Shown here one piece after another: positions 1 through 12,795 of a stretch of DNA of 64,000 nucleotides. Made by a program: the position numbers and the translations under genes. Source of the stretch: Pseudisothecium myosuroides. Its lineage: Eukaryota; Streptophyta; Bryopsida; Hypnales; Lembophyllaceae. Within the stretch, counting starts at the first letter, position 1; each line of letters starts with the position of its first letter. Under the pieces are notes generated by a model that was not told the origin of the DNA, did no database searches, and worked only from the letters and a program-made list of their open reading frames with translations. The stretch is taken from contig OX637292.1 of assembly GCA_951799445.1 (NCBI GenBank), positions 9,303,296-9,367,295 of the forward strand, given 5' to 3'.

Positions 1-797
1 CAAAAATATAATTTTTTTTTCAATTGGTGCCCGGGAAAAAAAGTTATGCCGCCCGAAGTCAAAAAAGCAGTTCGCCGGGCAGAAAAAAAAAACTTTTAAA
101 AACTGAATTTTTTTTTTGATTTTTTTTTCTCAAAGATTATGTTTTTGTCTATATTTGAAGCTTTGATTCATTCTAATTGGACTCAGAATGAGAAAGATAT
201 GGACAATCTTGTTTTTCGGGCAATCTAAGCGTCTTCTTCAAAAAACAACTTATAAAATTCATTTTTGAATGCAATTTTCGAAATTTTTCAAATTTTTTTT
301 TTGAAAAGGTTAAATTTGTTTGCAAGAACAATCCCACCGTTGGGATTATGGTTTTTTAATTCCATCTAAGAGCTATTGAAGATTTAGTGTTTTGTTCAAT
401 TTTGGACCTATTTCTACTTAACAATTTTTTTATATATGAAAATCAAGTTTTGACATTCTGAAATTTTTTTCCCCGACTCTCAACTCAAATGTTCAACATA
501 AAAAATTTAACTTTATGGTGTGTAGTGCAAAAAAAATCCACAAATGGCCGTCAAAGTCATCTGAAATTGCAATCCAGAGTTCAAAAAAACTTCTTTTTCC
601 AACTTCAAACGCTAATATCTTCCAATCCGTACGGTCAAACTTCATGAAATTTTTACCACATGGTTTGAGACAAGTGAAGTACAAGATCCTACGGTTAGAT
701 TCTTAAAAAAAAGTTTTTTTTGGTTTAGAGAGTGATCGCAGCAGAAATGGCAGTTTCAGTGGTTTCGGAGCCAAAAAATGCCTTGGGCCTTTAGGGG
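1..797 (-). mobile_element. TTAA-flanked non-autonomous element, truncated by window edge
   Basis: The right edge reads CCTTTAGGGG followed by TTAA (798-801), which is the reverse complement of the left edge of the elements at 3434 and 5380. The interior matches those copies in reverse order, including the subterminal block that reads ACTGCCATTTCT in the forward copies. Only short ORFs are present, so it is non-autonomous. The other end lies outside the window. Confidence 0.7.
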
Positions 798-1027
798 TTA
801 ATCGTGATGCAAATCATTATTCTATAATGAAAATAAAATTTTGTCAAATAATTAATTAAAGTCCAAAATGAACTTAGGCATTAAAATCAAGAATATTGAT
901 ATAATTGGCAACCGCTTCACATAGTGACTTATATTGAAAGTCAATGATGATGTATGGACATTCTCTTTATAGAAGTGGGGTGGTAGGAGGTAAAGCAACC
1001 TATATGGGATATGTAAATTAGAATTAG

Positions 1028-1475
1028 TAGAAGCTCAACCACTCATACCTAATTGAGTCAAAAGTAGGAATTGTGTTAAATGTAGAATTTCAGACCTCAT
1101 TTTGGCATAATAGAATAACTTTTTCCAAAAAAAATTGAACTGAGAAAAGTTGGAAAATCAATCTAAATTTTATTTCCAAAAATCCGTTTGAGAGTTCAAG
1201 CCTCTAATCAAAAGTTATGGACAAAATTGAGAGAAGGATTGGGAGGGACATATCTTTGACATTTTTAAACATCCTCTTTGAAGTTATCCATAAAAAAATT
1301 TTAGAGGCTCAAAATCACAAACGTTTTTTTGGAGGAAAAAGTTAGATTGATTTACCAACTTTCTTTAGTTCAATTTTTTTGAAAAATGTTATCTTACTAT
1401 GCCAAAATGAGGTACAAAGTTCTACATTTAATACAATTCCTGCGTTTTGACTATGAGCGGTCAAGCTCTCATCTT
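1028..1475. repeat. Inverted repeat, arms about 180 bp
   Basis: The left arm (about 1028-1210) and right arm (about 1296-1475) are reverse complements with scattered mismatches. Both contain a block reading CCTCATTTTGGCATA in one orientation and its complement in the other. The spacer is about 85 bp. A transcript would fold into a long imperfect hairpin. No coding potential is visible. Confidence 0.75.
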
Positions 1476-1501
1476 CAAATTGTCCCATATTCTTTGAGGA
1501 T

Positions 1502-2930
1502 TCATAATGGACAATAAGGAGTCTACTTCATTTACGAACTTTTGAAATTGCAAGGAAGGAAATTTCACATCTGCCAACTTTGACAGCCTCCCGAGGGCTC
1601 AAAAATTGGTCTTTGACCATGAAATTTTTGCAACAACTTCATCTTTAAGTTAATTATATGTGTGCCAAATTTCAAGTCCAAATGGTTTACAACAAAAAAG
1701 ATATTCAAAATCTCCCAACATGTGTAGCCGTGAAAAAAATTTCACTACTGCCAACTTTGACACCCTCCCAAGGACTGAAATTTTTTTCTTTTGCTATGAA
1801 ATTTTTGGCATAGGATCATCTATATGTTGATTACATGTGTGAAATGTTTCAAGTCCAAAATCCCCCCCACAAAAATAGATATTCAAAATCTCCCAACATG
1901 TGTATTTGTGAAACAATTTCACTACTACCAACTTTGACACTATCCCAAGGGTTGAAAAATTGTTTATTTACCATGAAATTTTTATAATGAAATCATCTCT
2001 ATGTTAATAACATGTGTGCCAAATTTCAAGTTCAAAAGATTCACCCAAAAAAGAATATGCCAATTCTAACAATATGTGTAGTTGTGAGAAAAAAAAATTC
2101 AGCCCTTGGGATAGTGTCATTTCTTGGGTTAAAATTTCACATGGATGTAGAAAGTCATTCTCACAACTACACATGTTGGTAGAATTAGAATATCTTTTTT
2201 TTGATAAGTCTGTTGACTTTGAAATTTAGCACACATTTTATCAATATAAGGATGATCTCATGCCAAAAATTTCATAGTAAACTGGTTTTTTTTCAACCCT
2301 TGGGATAATGTCAAAGTTGGTAGTAGTGAAAATTTTCTCACAACTACACATGTTGTTAGAATTGGCATATTCTTTTTTGGGTGAATCTTTTGAACTTGAA
2401 ATTTGGCACACATGTTATTAACATAGAGATGATTTCATTATAAAAATTTCATGGTAAATAAACAATTTTTCAACCCTTGGGATAGTGTCAAAGTTGGTAG
2501 TAGTGAAATTGTTTCACAAATACACATGTTGGGAGATTTTGAATATCTATTTTTGTGGGGGGGATTTTGGACTTGAAACATTTCACACATGTAATCAACA
2601 TATAGATGGTCCTATGCCAAAAATTTCATAGCAAAAGAAAAAAATTTCAGTCCTTGGGAGGGTGTCAAAGTTGGCAGTAGTGAAATTTTTTTCACGGCTA
2701 CACATGTTGGGAGATTTTGAATATCTTTTTTGTTGTAAACCATTTGGACTTGAAATTTGGCACGCATATAATTAACTTAAAGATGAAGTTGTTGTAAAAA
2801 TTTCATGGTCAAAGACCAATTTTTGAGCCCTTGGAAGGCTGTCAAAGTTGGCAGATGTGAAAGTTCCTTCCTTGCGATTTCAAAAATTCGTAAATGAAGT
2901 AGACCTTACTGGACAATGGATCTCATTATA
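1502..2930. repeat. Large foldback of convergent 178-bp tandem repeats
   Basis: Three units of about 178 bp run rightward from 1560 to 2092. The same units appear in reverse complement from about 2335 to 2860, and homology continues to about 2930. A landmark block (CCAACTTTGACA or its complement) recurs near 1570, 1748, 1926, 2308, 2487, 2665 and 2840. The innermost pair (about 1970-2090 with 2337-2460) is nearly perfect. The loop (2093-2334) contains further partial units. No gene is seen. Confidence 0.85.
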
Positions 2931-3429
2931 AAAGATCTCTCCACCCATTTCTAAGTGGATTTGTGATAGCATCAAAATGCGTTGGTTTCTTCTCCAACAT
3001 TTTGATTTGCATTACAAATAATTTTCTTTACATTTGGCAAGGTGACTTGCTAATTTCCAAAATCATTTGGCTTCAAAATTTTTAATTATTTTTTGCCGAA
3101 GGTAACCTCTGGCTATGGTCTAAATGTAAACATTTTGGTCTAAGTCTAGTTCAAGATTACAAATGATTTAATAATCACTTTAAAGTAAAATCCATTGCCT
3201 AACACAAATTTTGAAGTTTGCAACTTGGTGGGTATCTATAATGCTAAAGCAACCCTCGGTTATGGCTTATAACCTGCCCCTCCATTTCCAATGATTGCCT
3301 TGCCATATATACAGGAATGGGTTGCATCATGATTATGATACGGTAATTACACCTAAAACCGCATAGTTAATTAAAGGATCTTACAATCGGATTTGCTAAA
3401 AAAATATAGATGAAGATTTTAACCTTATT
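2931..3429. other. AT-rich unique-looking spacer
   Basis: I see no ORF of note, no repeat partner elsewhere in the window and no structural RNA in this stretch. Confidence 0.5.
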
Positions 3430-3433
3430 TTAA

Positions 3434-4355
3434 CCCCTAAAGGACCGAGGCCTTTTTTCTGTTGAAAAACACTGCAAACTGCCATTTCTATAGCAAAGAG
3501 TAAAAAAAAACTTTAATTGTTTTTTTTCACATCTAACTATATGATCTTACACCCCACTAGTATAAAAAAGGGTGGAAAAAATTTCAGAATTTTTGATCGC
3601 ACAGATTGCAAGATATTTGTGTTTACAATGGAAAAAACAAGTTTTTCAGTACATTGCGAGACTAGATTTTTTGACTTTGAACATTTTTAGCTTAAATTTT
3701 TTGCACCACAGAGTTTTAAGCTTTAAATCTTTATAGTGGAGAATTGAGTTGAGAGTCTAGGAAAATTCAAAAAAATTCAAAAAAACATAATTCTCATTCA
3801 TAAAAAAATTGTTAAGTAGAAGTAGATACAAGATAGAAGGAAAATCTAAAATATTCATATATTTTAGATGGAATTAAATTGCTCTAATTCCAAAGGTGAG
3901 ATTTTTCTATCAAGTAAATTAATACATGAAAAAAAAATTTGAAAAAATTGAAAAATAGCATTTAGAAATGAATCCTACAAGTTATTATTTTAAAAAAGAT
4001 GCTCTAACTGTCCAAAAAACAAGAATGTCCATAACTTTCTCATAACAAATCCAAGTGAAATGAATCAAAGCTTTCCACATAGACAAAAATATGATCTATG
4101 AGAAAAAATATTTAAAAAAATTCAAATTTTTGCAAATTTTTTTTGCTGCCCGGGCTACCCCTGTCCCTTGTTTTGAGCTTATTTGGTTATAACTGTTGTT
4201 CTTGGGCACCGATTGTGAAAAAAATTACATTCCCACAAAGCTTATTAGTTTTTTTATCTTCCCAAAAATTTGAAAAAATCACGACGAAAATTCAGCCCAT
4301 AGGTACCTGCTCGAAATCGCATTTGTCCCCCAAAGGGACAACGGTCCTTTAGGGA
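3434..4355 (+). mobile_element. TTAA-flanked non-autonomous element, full copy (922 bp)
   Basis: It starts CCCCTAAAGGACC immediately after TTAA (3430-3433) and ends GGTCCTTTAGGGA immediately before TTAA (4356-4359), giving terminal inverted repeats (TIRs) of about 13 bp and a TTAA target duplication. Copies at 5380-6317 and 59731-60656 align along the whole length. TTAA duplication is typical of piggyBac-like and some Sola elements; no transposase is encoded, so the superfamily is undecided. Confidence 0.85.
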
Positions 4356-4417
4356 TTAAAGAAGAGTATTTTGAAGTAGTTTTAGACCTTTAAATATATA
4401 AGAACTTTAGGGCATTA

Positions 4418-5090
4418 GAAAAAAAAATCAGCCCTTGAGAGGGTTCCTTCCTTTTACAAAGGGGCTGTGAGTTCCCCGCAATGGAACTCACAGTTCCTTT
4501 GAGGGACAATGGCCACTATTCATCGTCATTGATGAATAGTGACCACAATAAAAAATATTAAAAAATATTAAAATATTAAAAGAATAATAAAATATTATTT
4601 CAGGTTGACTAGGATAATTTCGGCCACATCAAATTTGGGAATTTCGAAATTTTAGATTTATTTTAGTAATAATATTTTTAAATATTTTTAAAATTCTAAT
4701 ACTGAATTGTCCCGTGCAGATCAGGCCCTCTAGTTTGTTGGAAAAAAAAAAAAAAAAAAAAAGATCGATTTTTTCTTCCCGTTTTTTTGGCCAACATTCC
4801 CTATTGTCCGAGAACTCACAAGTTATAGAACTGAATAGAAAAAAATATTAAAAAATTATTTTTTTAACTTTATAATATATATATTTTTAAATTAAAAAAA
4901 TATTTAAAAAAATGCAATTCGACGTGGCAGACGAATTGCCACGTTGGATTGCAATAGAAAAAAATATTTTTTCAATTAGTATTATTTATTTATTTTTGCA
5001 AAAAAAAAAAATCTTTTTTGGGTTAATTAAGCAGCTATTTTCAATAACGCTATAGAAGTGACGGCCTTCCAGAGGCCCCATCCTTCTCCT
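4418..5090. mobile_element. MITE-like element with CATTAG ends
   Basis: The ends read CATTAGA (4413) and CCTAATG (to 5095), making an inverted repeat. The right-terminal block CTTCCAGA-GGCC recurs at the right end of the 293-bp insert at 54908-55200, and both copies carry a CGTGGC/GCCACG stem. The interior has short palindromes (near 4470-4495 and 4510-4545) and AT-rich filler. The exact boundary could be TA-based or include CATTAG. Confidence 0.55.
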
Positions 5091-5379
5091 AATGAGTGAA
5101 TAATTCACCCTTAAAGAACCAAGTGACTATTCAAAATACGCAAGAGACCTTGGGTAGTTATGCACAAAGTCAATTTGGATCAGATGTTCATGATATATAT
5201 TTTAAAACAAAATGTGAATAAGTACTTCTTTAGTGGGAATATAATTTTTTTTCCCAATCGATTGCCCAAATCAAAAGTTATATTGTGTTGAACTTTTGGG
5301 GCAACTCGGACAACTTTAGGTAGCATGTGCAAAACAAATTTCTCTTCTACTTTAGAAATTTGGCAACTATGTAGCTTAA

Positions 5380-6317
5380 CCCCTAAAGGACCAAGGCCTT
5401 TTTTCTGCCAAAAAACACTCAAAACTGCCATATCTATAGCAAAGCATAAAAAAAATTGAAAATTGTTTTTTTTCCACATCTAACCGTAGGATCGTACACC
5501 TAACTAGTATGAGAGTGTGTGGAAAAAATTTCATAATTTTTGACCACACAGATTGCAAGATATCTGCGTTTAAAGTGGAAAAAACAAGTTTTTCAGCACA
5601 TTGCGGGACTAGATTTTTTGACTTGGAACATTTTTAACTTAAAATTTTTGCACTACAGAGTTTTGAGCTTTGAATTTTTATAGTGGAGAATTGAGTTGAG
5701 AGTCTATTAAAATTCAAAAAAATTCAAAAAAACTTAATTATCATTGTTAAAAAAATTGTTAAGTAGAAGTAGGTACGAGATAGAAGGAAAATCTAAAATA
5801 TTCATATATTTTAGATGGAATTAAAATACACTAATCCCAATGGTGAGATTGTTCTAACAAGTAATTCAGACCATGCAAAAAAAAAAAATTGAAAAATTTG
5901 AAAATTCTCATTCAGAAATGCATCCTACAAATTATTTTTTTCAAGAAGATGCTCTAACTGCCCAAAAAACAAGAATGTCCATATTAACTTTCTGATAACA
6001 TATCCAAATGAAATGAATCAAAGCTTTCCAGATATGCAAAAATATAATCTATGAGAAAAAAAATACTAAAAAAAAAATTTCAAATTTTTGTCCATTTTTT
6101 TTTTGCTGCCCAGACTGCCCGCCGTCCCCTGTTTTGAGCTTATATGGTCATAACTTTTTTTTCCGGGCACCAATTGTGAAAAAAATTATATTCCCACAAA
6201 GCTTATCAGTTTTTCTATCTCAAAAAAAAATTTCAAAAAATCACAACAAAATTTCAGCCCGTAGGTACCTGCCCAAAAACGCATTTGTCCCCCGAAGGGA
6301 CAACGGTCCTTTAGGGG
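5380..6317 (+). mobile_element. TTAA-flanked non-autonomous element, full copy (938 bp)
   Basis: The copy is bounded by TTAA at 5376-5379 and 6318-6321, with CCCCTAAAGGACC and GGTCCTTTAGGGG ends. It aligns with the 3434 copy throughout, with small indels in the A-runs. Short ORFs on both strands are not conserved between copies, so I do not call any as coding. Confidence 0.88.
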
Positions 6318-6579
6318 TTAATTGATACGAGATAAAAATGTCAAAAAATAACTATATGTAGTCTAAAAATCTCACTCTAGGAGGTGTTACCCCCCCAAGC
6401 AATGTCATGTTTGTAGACCCAATTTAACTGCTTCAAAATACTAAAATCCATGGCAAGGCTAAAATCTTCACCTATATTTATTTATTAACATATACAACTG
6501 TAGGATCCTTTAGTAAAATTTTTAGAGTATACCCTTCTAAAATTTCAAAATAAGAAACATTAAAAATTGGAAGATCATG

Positions 6580-7351
6580 ATGCTTGGCTTTCAAAAGAAG
6601 TGTTTTCAATTCTTTCCAAATGGTTAGGTTTTCATCTTTCAAACTTTTTATATAAAATTGTCTCTAGAGATCCTAGTATCCTACAGCTTGCAATTCTCCA
6701 TAATATATTCAAGAAATAAGTTGGAAATACATATAAAAAACTTCAACAGAAAACATTTCATATTCATGCTTGAAAAAAAATAGTAAGTAGAAAGAAGTAG
6801 ATTATGATTTAAATAATTGAATTATTAAGAATTTATTTATGGAATTGAAAAATGCCAATTTCAATGGTTGTAATGTTGTAATAAAAATAAAAATCTATAC
6901 CCAATTCTTTTATTTTTTTTCAAAAATATTTGAAAACTAAGTTAAATGAAGGACTTCAAAGTTTACTTTAGAGTAGAGATTCTATAACTAGCCGCAAACT
7001 AAAAACTCCTCATAACTTTCAACTCATTAATCAAAATGGAATGATTCAAACCTTCATACATTTATATAAATCTAAGAAAACAATTTAAAATTTTTATTTC
7101 TTAAAATGAGTTTTTTTAAGCTGTCCAAGCTGTTCATCGAGTAATAGAAACTATATATTATCATACAATAACATTTAAACTATATAGCCAAAAGTTATGA
7201 AAATTATTGTGCCTTAGAGCTACTCCTCAACCACATGCTGTATAAAAAATTCAAAACAAAAAAGAAACTCCATTTGTAGTAAGCTACCCAAAATTATTAT
7301 GTTGCCCAAATCATTATGTAGCCTAAAATCGTTGTTCGGTCCCTTAGGGGT
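6580..7351 (+). mobile_element. Degenerate relative of the TTAA element family
   Basis: The right end reads GGTCCCTTAGGGG followed by TTGT, a decayed version of the TTAA terminus. The body matches 8540-9216 (for example TTCTCCATAATAT and the ATTCAAA-block before the end). The left end is not recognisable, so the start is approximate. Confidence 0.5.
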
Positions 7352-8254
7352 TGTAGTTTGTTAGCCCTATTAAACAAGGTTAATTTTTTTTTTTTTGTAA
7401 TTTCAAAACTTTATAATCTTTCAATTCATGCAGTCAAAGTTTCTAAATTTTTTTAACACATTCCAATAGTAGTACAAATTTGTATGGTTGATATTTGAAA
7501 TTAATTATTTTTTTCATTTTTTTCTCACTGACCTAAAAAGTGAATTTTTTTCACAATTTGTATGTGAAATGTGCCTTGACTCTTCATGGGGTACATTAAA
7601 ATATCTTGATAGCAAAATCTAATCAATTCAAATTTGTTTATTTGTTGCTTTAAAGTGTAGCGAGTAGCGAAGTGGATGCCAATACAAAGATTAAAAAATG
7701 TGATACCATATGGTGAGAGCATATGATCATTTTGTTGGGTTTTGCTAGCAATAGAAGTGTACCATATGGCCAAATTGCACCATTACAAAATAAATGTCTA
7801 CTTTTCATCAGATAATTTTTTTTTTCCATTTCTATTAAAAATGTAAACAAAGTTGCCAAATTTGGATGAAGAAGTGCATAAATATTATTGAAATGTGTTT
7901 TTTGGTCTAATAGATAGATGAATGTAGAAATACAATGTTTCACCAAATTTTAAGTGATTGCCATCTTGGTACTTTTTCCAAAACTTAAAAAACGGCTAGT
8001 TTGGAGGGATAATTCAAAGGAATCATTCGAGACTACCCAACTTAAATTATATGCCATTGCTGATGTCAATGGACGTCAACTTCACAACAACATTGCATCA
8101 GCAAACGTCATTTCACTCCTCAAATACAAATACAATAGAACTTCTCTAAAGTGAATTTTTCTAAAGCAATGACCTCTATAAAGTGATGGAATATTGATTG
8201 CCCGGTCCCGCACTAGGCCCAATTATAGACCACAAGGGAAGTAGAAGGGGTTAC
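7352..8254. repeat. Left flank of LTR copy D, partly inverted-repeated at 18191-18700
   Basis: Blocks at 7725-7755 (around TTTTGTTGGGTTTTGCTAGC) and 8125-8245 recur in reverse complement at about 18620-18660 and 18191-18345. LTR copy D therefore appears to have inserted near the centre of an older foldback. Short ORFs here (7525-7946 minus, 7954-8154 plus) resemble nothing I recognise. Confidence 0.45.
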
Positions 8255-8259
8255 CATGT
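8255..8259. repeat. 5-bp target-site duplication CATGT (left) of LTR copy D
   Basis: CATGT lies directly before the TGTGAGC terminus and again at 18186-18190, directly after the GCGCCCACA terminus. Confidence 0.85.
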
Positions 8260-8509
8260 TGTGAGCTTCCAACTCGTCATTTGGGACTCATAGATTTCTT
8301 TTTTTTAGTTTTGCAAATTAAAGTTGATAAAAGTATACAAAAAGCTATAAAAGAGTGTAGAACCAAAATAGGGTTGTGTCATACCTATTATAGTATTTGA
8401 TCTAGTTTTGACTTTATACATAGAACTCCTCCAAATCCGCCTGGAAATAGAATAGAAACCATAAGATAGCGGGATTTGTTGGATTTGAATCACAAAGCCC
8501 CCAAAATAC

Positions 8510-9216
8510 TATTTTTTCCAAATGGTTAGATTTCATCTTACAAATATTTTATACAAAAATCAATAGATTCTACAACTTGTTGTTCTCCATAATATGTTGA
8601 AGGAATAAGTTAGAAATACATACAAAAAATTCAAAACAAAAAAATTTCATATTCATATTTAAAAAAAATAATAAGTGGAAAGAAATAAAGTATGATTCAA
8701 AATACCAAATTGTTAATAATTTAGTAATAGAATTGTAAAATTCCAATCTAAATGTTTGTAATGTTGTAATAAATAATATACATCCAATGGATTTATTCTT
8801 TTTCATAAATATTGAAAATTGAGTGAAATAATGAACTTCAAAGTTTATTTTAGAGTAAAGATTCCATAACTGCCCGCAAACTAAAACTCTTCATAACTTT
8901 CACTTCAACTATTGAAATGGAATGATTCAAAGCTTTTCACATACATATAAATCTAATAAATCAATTTCAAATTTTTGTTTTTGAAAAAAGTGATTTTTTT
9001 TATCTGCCCGGACTGCCCATTTACAAAAGAAAGTAACATATTAGGCCATAACTTTTGACTAATATTTCCAAATGTCATGAAATTTAGTTTACACAAAAGA
9101 TATTCCTTGCACCCACTTTCTATTGAAATTTCAACTAAAAATATGCAAATCTCTAGTCACACGTACCTGCCCAAAATTTCTATACAACCAAAAAATGCAT
9201 GCCGGTCCTTTAGGGA
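8510..9216 (+). mobile_element. TTAA-type element nested in LTR D, left end lost
   Basis: It ends GGTCCTTTAGGGA followed by TTAA (9217-9220). Its body matches 6600-7351. The left terminus is absent and the LTR sequence on either side is non-contiguous, so a deletion probably removed the 5' end together with LTR sequence. Confidence 0.6.
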
Positions 9217-9548
9217 TTAATTAAGTGTGTTTTCATCTTCTTCTAACGTTTTCCTTGTTGAGTGGACCCCCCTTTGGGACGGCAAAGCTTTGAACCTCCT
9301 TTGTGTGTCTTCTTTAAGTGTGTTCTTATCTTCCTCTAACATTTCCCTTGTTGAGTGCACCCCCTTCCGGAACGGCGAAGCTTTGAACCTTCTTTGTGTG
9401 TTTTCTTTAAGTGTGTTCTCATCTTCATCTAAAAATTCTTTTGTTGTGTGAACCTCTCTCTAGGAAGGCAAAGCTTTGAACCTGTAACTAGATTAAAATC
9501 CTATAGTGTGTGCTAAAAGGTTTCAAACGGCGGAGCTATGGACCCCTG

Positions 9549-9553
9549 GAGTG
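9549..9553. repeat. 5-bp TSD GAGTG (left) of LTR copy A
   Basis: GAGTG precedes TGTGGGCGC and is repeated at 14459-14463 after AGCTCACA. Removing copy A rejoins continuous inverted LTR D sequence. Confidence 0.88.
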
Positions 9554-9939
9554 TGTGGGCGCTAGATTACCCGCCCTTGATAATAAAATGAACATGACTA
9601 GGTTCTTAGCTTTTATCCACTTTTTTATTTAAGGGGGTGTTGTAAGCGCGGTCCATTGTGCCTTCTAAGCAATGGATCTTTTGCTAATGTTTCCTAAGTG
9701 TCGTAGATGAGCAAAAAAAATGCCTAGAGATGCATGTGGTGACTTCTAAGCTAACTATCGATGATCAGGGGTTGCGGTAATCTAACGGTGAAATCCTACA
9801 ACACTAACGACCTATCCTATGTCTAGTGTAGACTGGGTGGTGGGTGCCATTTCTAACAACCCTAACCAACTGGAATGGGACCCCCTAGGTTCCTTCCATG
9901 AACCCCTAAGATTATCCTTTATGTTTTTACGTCCCACGT

Positions 9940-10702
9940 GAAAATTCTACTTCTAAAGACTAACCTTAAATTTTAACTTCTACTCTAAATTTTCACTTCT
10001 AAAGGTAACTCTAGATTTTTATTCCTTTGAATTAACTCTAAATTTTAACCTCCAAGTTTGACTCTACGTTTTAACTTTTAACTCTAGGTTTTTACTCCTA
10101 AACTACTCTAAAATTTATCCTCTAAATTTAACTCTATATTTTGACTTCTAACTCTAAGTTTTTACTTCTAAAATTAATTCCAAATTTTAACCTCTAGGTT
10201 TGACTCTACATTTTCACTTTTGACTCTAGATTTTCTACCTCTAAAACTAACTCTAAGATTTAACTTCTACCTCTAACTTTCTACTTTTACTTTTAGCTTT
10301 GAATTCTACTATCTAATTTTTACTCCAAGTTTTAACTTCTAAATTTAGCCCTAAATTTCAACCTCTAATTTTAACTCTAACTTTTAATTTGTAACTTCAA
10401 AATTTTAACTCCTATTTCTACTCTTAAAATCTACCTCCTAAATTGACTCTAACTTCCACTTCCTAAATCTAATCTAAAATCTCAGATTTCTACTTATTTA
10501 CTTGGATTTTTGACTCCTAAATGAACTCTAAACTTTTACTTCTAAACTACCCTAAGATTTGACTTGAGAATTTAACTCCTAGATTAAACTTCCAAATTAA
10601 CTCTATTTTTTTTAACTTCTCAAATTTCACTCTAATTTTCACCTCCTAAATCTACTTCTAAATTCTACTTCCTAATTTATGAACTTCTAAATCTAGCTCC
10701 TA
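9940..10702 (+). repeat. Degenerate ~20-bp minisatellite inside LTR A
   Basis: Dozens of imperfect units built on CTCTAAATTTTAACTTCTA run without interruption. The plus strand is almost purine-poor apart from A. The same block occurs in LTRs B and C, and inverted in D. Confidence 0.85.
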
Positions 10703-11548
10703 CCTTCCGCTAATCTAATCTTGCTAATCATGGACTAAGGTCTAATTAAGAAAATCAAAAAAATAATTAGGAAAAAACGCCAAAGATTAGTTTAACGGTT
10801 TACCTTATTGTTGTCGGTGTTGGAAATAACCTCGTTCACATTTTTGTACGCATCCTTGTCTATGGTACTCCCTTGGTTATTTATTTTCTTTTTAAAGCTC
10901 ACCGCTTATTTTAGAAAGTAATACACCCTCGCAATCTAACCTCCTTCTTTCCCTTCCTCCTTTCTTTTCTTTCTCCTTCTCTCCTTCTACACTAGTACCA
11001 TTCTACCTAAGCTTTTATGGAGCCTTACATTATGGTCTCAAACTCCAAGGAAGTTTTTATGTGCCTCCTACCCTCTTACACAACTCTCCTTTTTGTCATA
11101 CTAATCCTTCCAACAGTCACCACGAGTTCTAGAGATTTCCTCCCTAAGCCTACCTAATCTTAGGCCACTATTTATCGTCTCTGACCTTCTCCTGCCTATT
11201 TCATCTCCTTCTTCCCTAACCTCTTTCCATTCTTGTTTTTGTCGTTTTGATGGTGAGAGAGTTGGAAGTGCTTGTTTGCAGGTGTGCACGCGGAGGTGTT
11301 ACTTCTATTCTCCCCCTTCCCTTTTTTTCTTCTCCTAAACCCCTATCTTCCTACTCTATTTCCCTGGGCTAATAGAACTCTAATCCAACATTTTAGGAAA
11401 CCAAAAAAAAAGATAAGAAAAAGGTGTAAGAAGGCCCGGGCTCTTGGGCCAAGCCCCTACCTGCCTACCAAACCAAGCCGGCCTCTTGACTGGCCGGCGC
11501 TTGTTGGCTAGCTGGGGGGTTGGGTTTTAATAATTTTATTAATAATTT

Positions 11549-11551
<3 letters not shown>

Positions 11552-11642
<91 letters not shown>
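11552..11642. repeat. (TA)n microsatellite followed by a T-run
   Basis: About 30 TA dinucleotides are followed by about 30 T residues. LTR copies B and C lack it at the same place, so it expanded after copy A inserted. Confidence 0.9.
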
Positions 11643-11643
<1 letters not shown>

Positions 11644-12087
11644 TAACTGGACTGCTAAATTGGACTTGTTTGAACTAGATTGTTTAAACTGGACTTGTTT
11701 GAACTGGATTGTTTGAATTGGACTGTGAACTGGATTGTTGAACTGGACTGGGTTTTTTTTTCCTTTGCCGGTTTTTGAATTGGACTAGTTTTTTTTCTTT
11801 TGCCGGTTTTGAACTGGACTGGTTTTTTTCACATACTTGGGTAGGTTAGACTCACAAAAAACTCGGGAAAAATAGACTTGCAAAATCTTGGGAAAAAAAC
11901 TAGACTTGGAGAAAACTAGACAAACTAAAAACTTGGGGGGAAACTAGACTTGGGGGAAACTAGACAAACTAAAAACTTGGGAACATGGAACTTGCCAAAC
12001 ACAAAGAAAACCTGCAAATCTTGGAAGCTAAACTTTGGACGTTTCCACAAAGGTCTTGGAAACTATACTTTGGAACTAAACACTGGG

Positions 12088-12365
12088 GAGGTTCAAAGTT
12101 TTGCTGCTAAGTTGGGTTTAACATCAATTTTAGGACTTTGTGGCACTCCGGGAGTTCAAAGCTCCGCCGTCCGAAACCGTTTAACACACTTTAGGACTTC
12201 GACCTGGTCACAAGTTCAAAGCTTCGTCGTCTCCGAGGGCGGTCCACACAACGAGGGAGACTTTAGAAGAAGGTAGCAAAACACACTTAGAGAAAACACA
12301 CTACAAAGTCAAAGCTTCGCCGTCCCGGAGGGAGGTCCACTCGACGAATAAAACGTTAGAAGAAG
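12088..12365 (+). repeat. ~105-bp tandem units with CAAAGCTTCGCCGTC core, LTR A
   Basis: Units carry a core CAAAGCTTCGCCGTC followed by CGGAGG and GGTCCAC. LTR B has about five units (24477-24960), C about four (33205-33500), and the inverted equivalents flank copy A at 9221-9553 and 14459-14700. The unit number varies between copies. Confidence 0.8.
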
Positions 12366-12788
12366 GTAAGTATACGTGAGTAAGGAAAAACAATAAGTGA
12401 GGATACACGTGGTGATACAAAAGGACTCATGCGCTAAAGGCCCCCCAAAGCGGCATTGCCAAGGTACGATGGGGGGTTACTCTAAGGTTACTGCAAGACT
12501 TCAAAAGACCTCAAAATCGCACAAGTTAGCTCACAAGGACACACAAAGGGTACACAAGTAAAGAAAGAGTCTCTCAACTCACAGCAAGAGCACAAAGAGT
12601 ACACAAGGCAAGATAGAAGGACCCCCAAGGATCTTCAAAGCTTGAAATGTAACAACAATGAAACCAAAAGTGCTCCAAAAACACCGTAGAGGTTTTTGGC
12701 TTCAAACGCCAAAATATCCAAAATAACTTGGACCCACGGACCTACAAAACAAGAATTGGGGGTGTTTTAGAGAGAGAAATGGGGCCCT

Positions 12789-12795
12789 TATATAG
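12789..12795 (+). promoter_or_regulatory. Putative LTR TATA box, copy A
   Basis: CCCTTATATAGGTTTC is conserved in LTRs A, B and C within otherwise drifting sequence, about 1.67 kb before the LTR end (about 1.3 kb after discounting the hAT-like insert). This suits a retroelement promoter with a long R-U5 region. Function is inferred. Confidence 0.55.
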
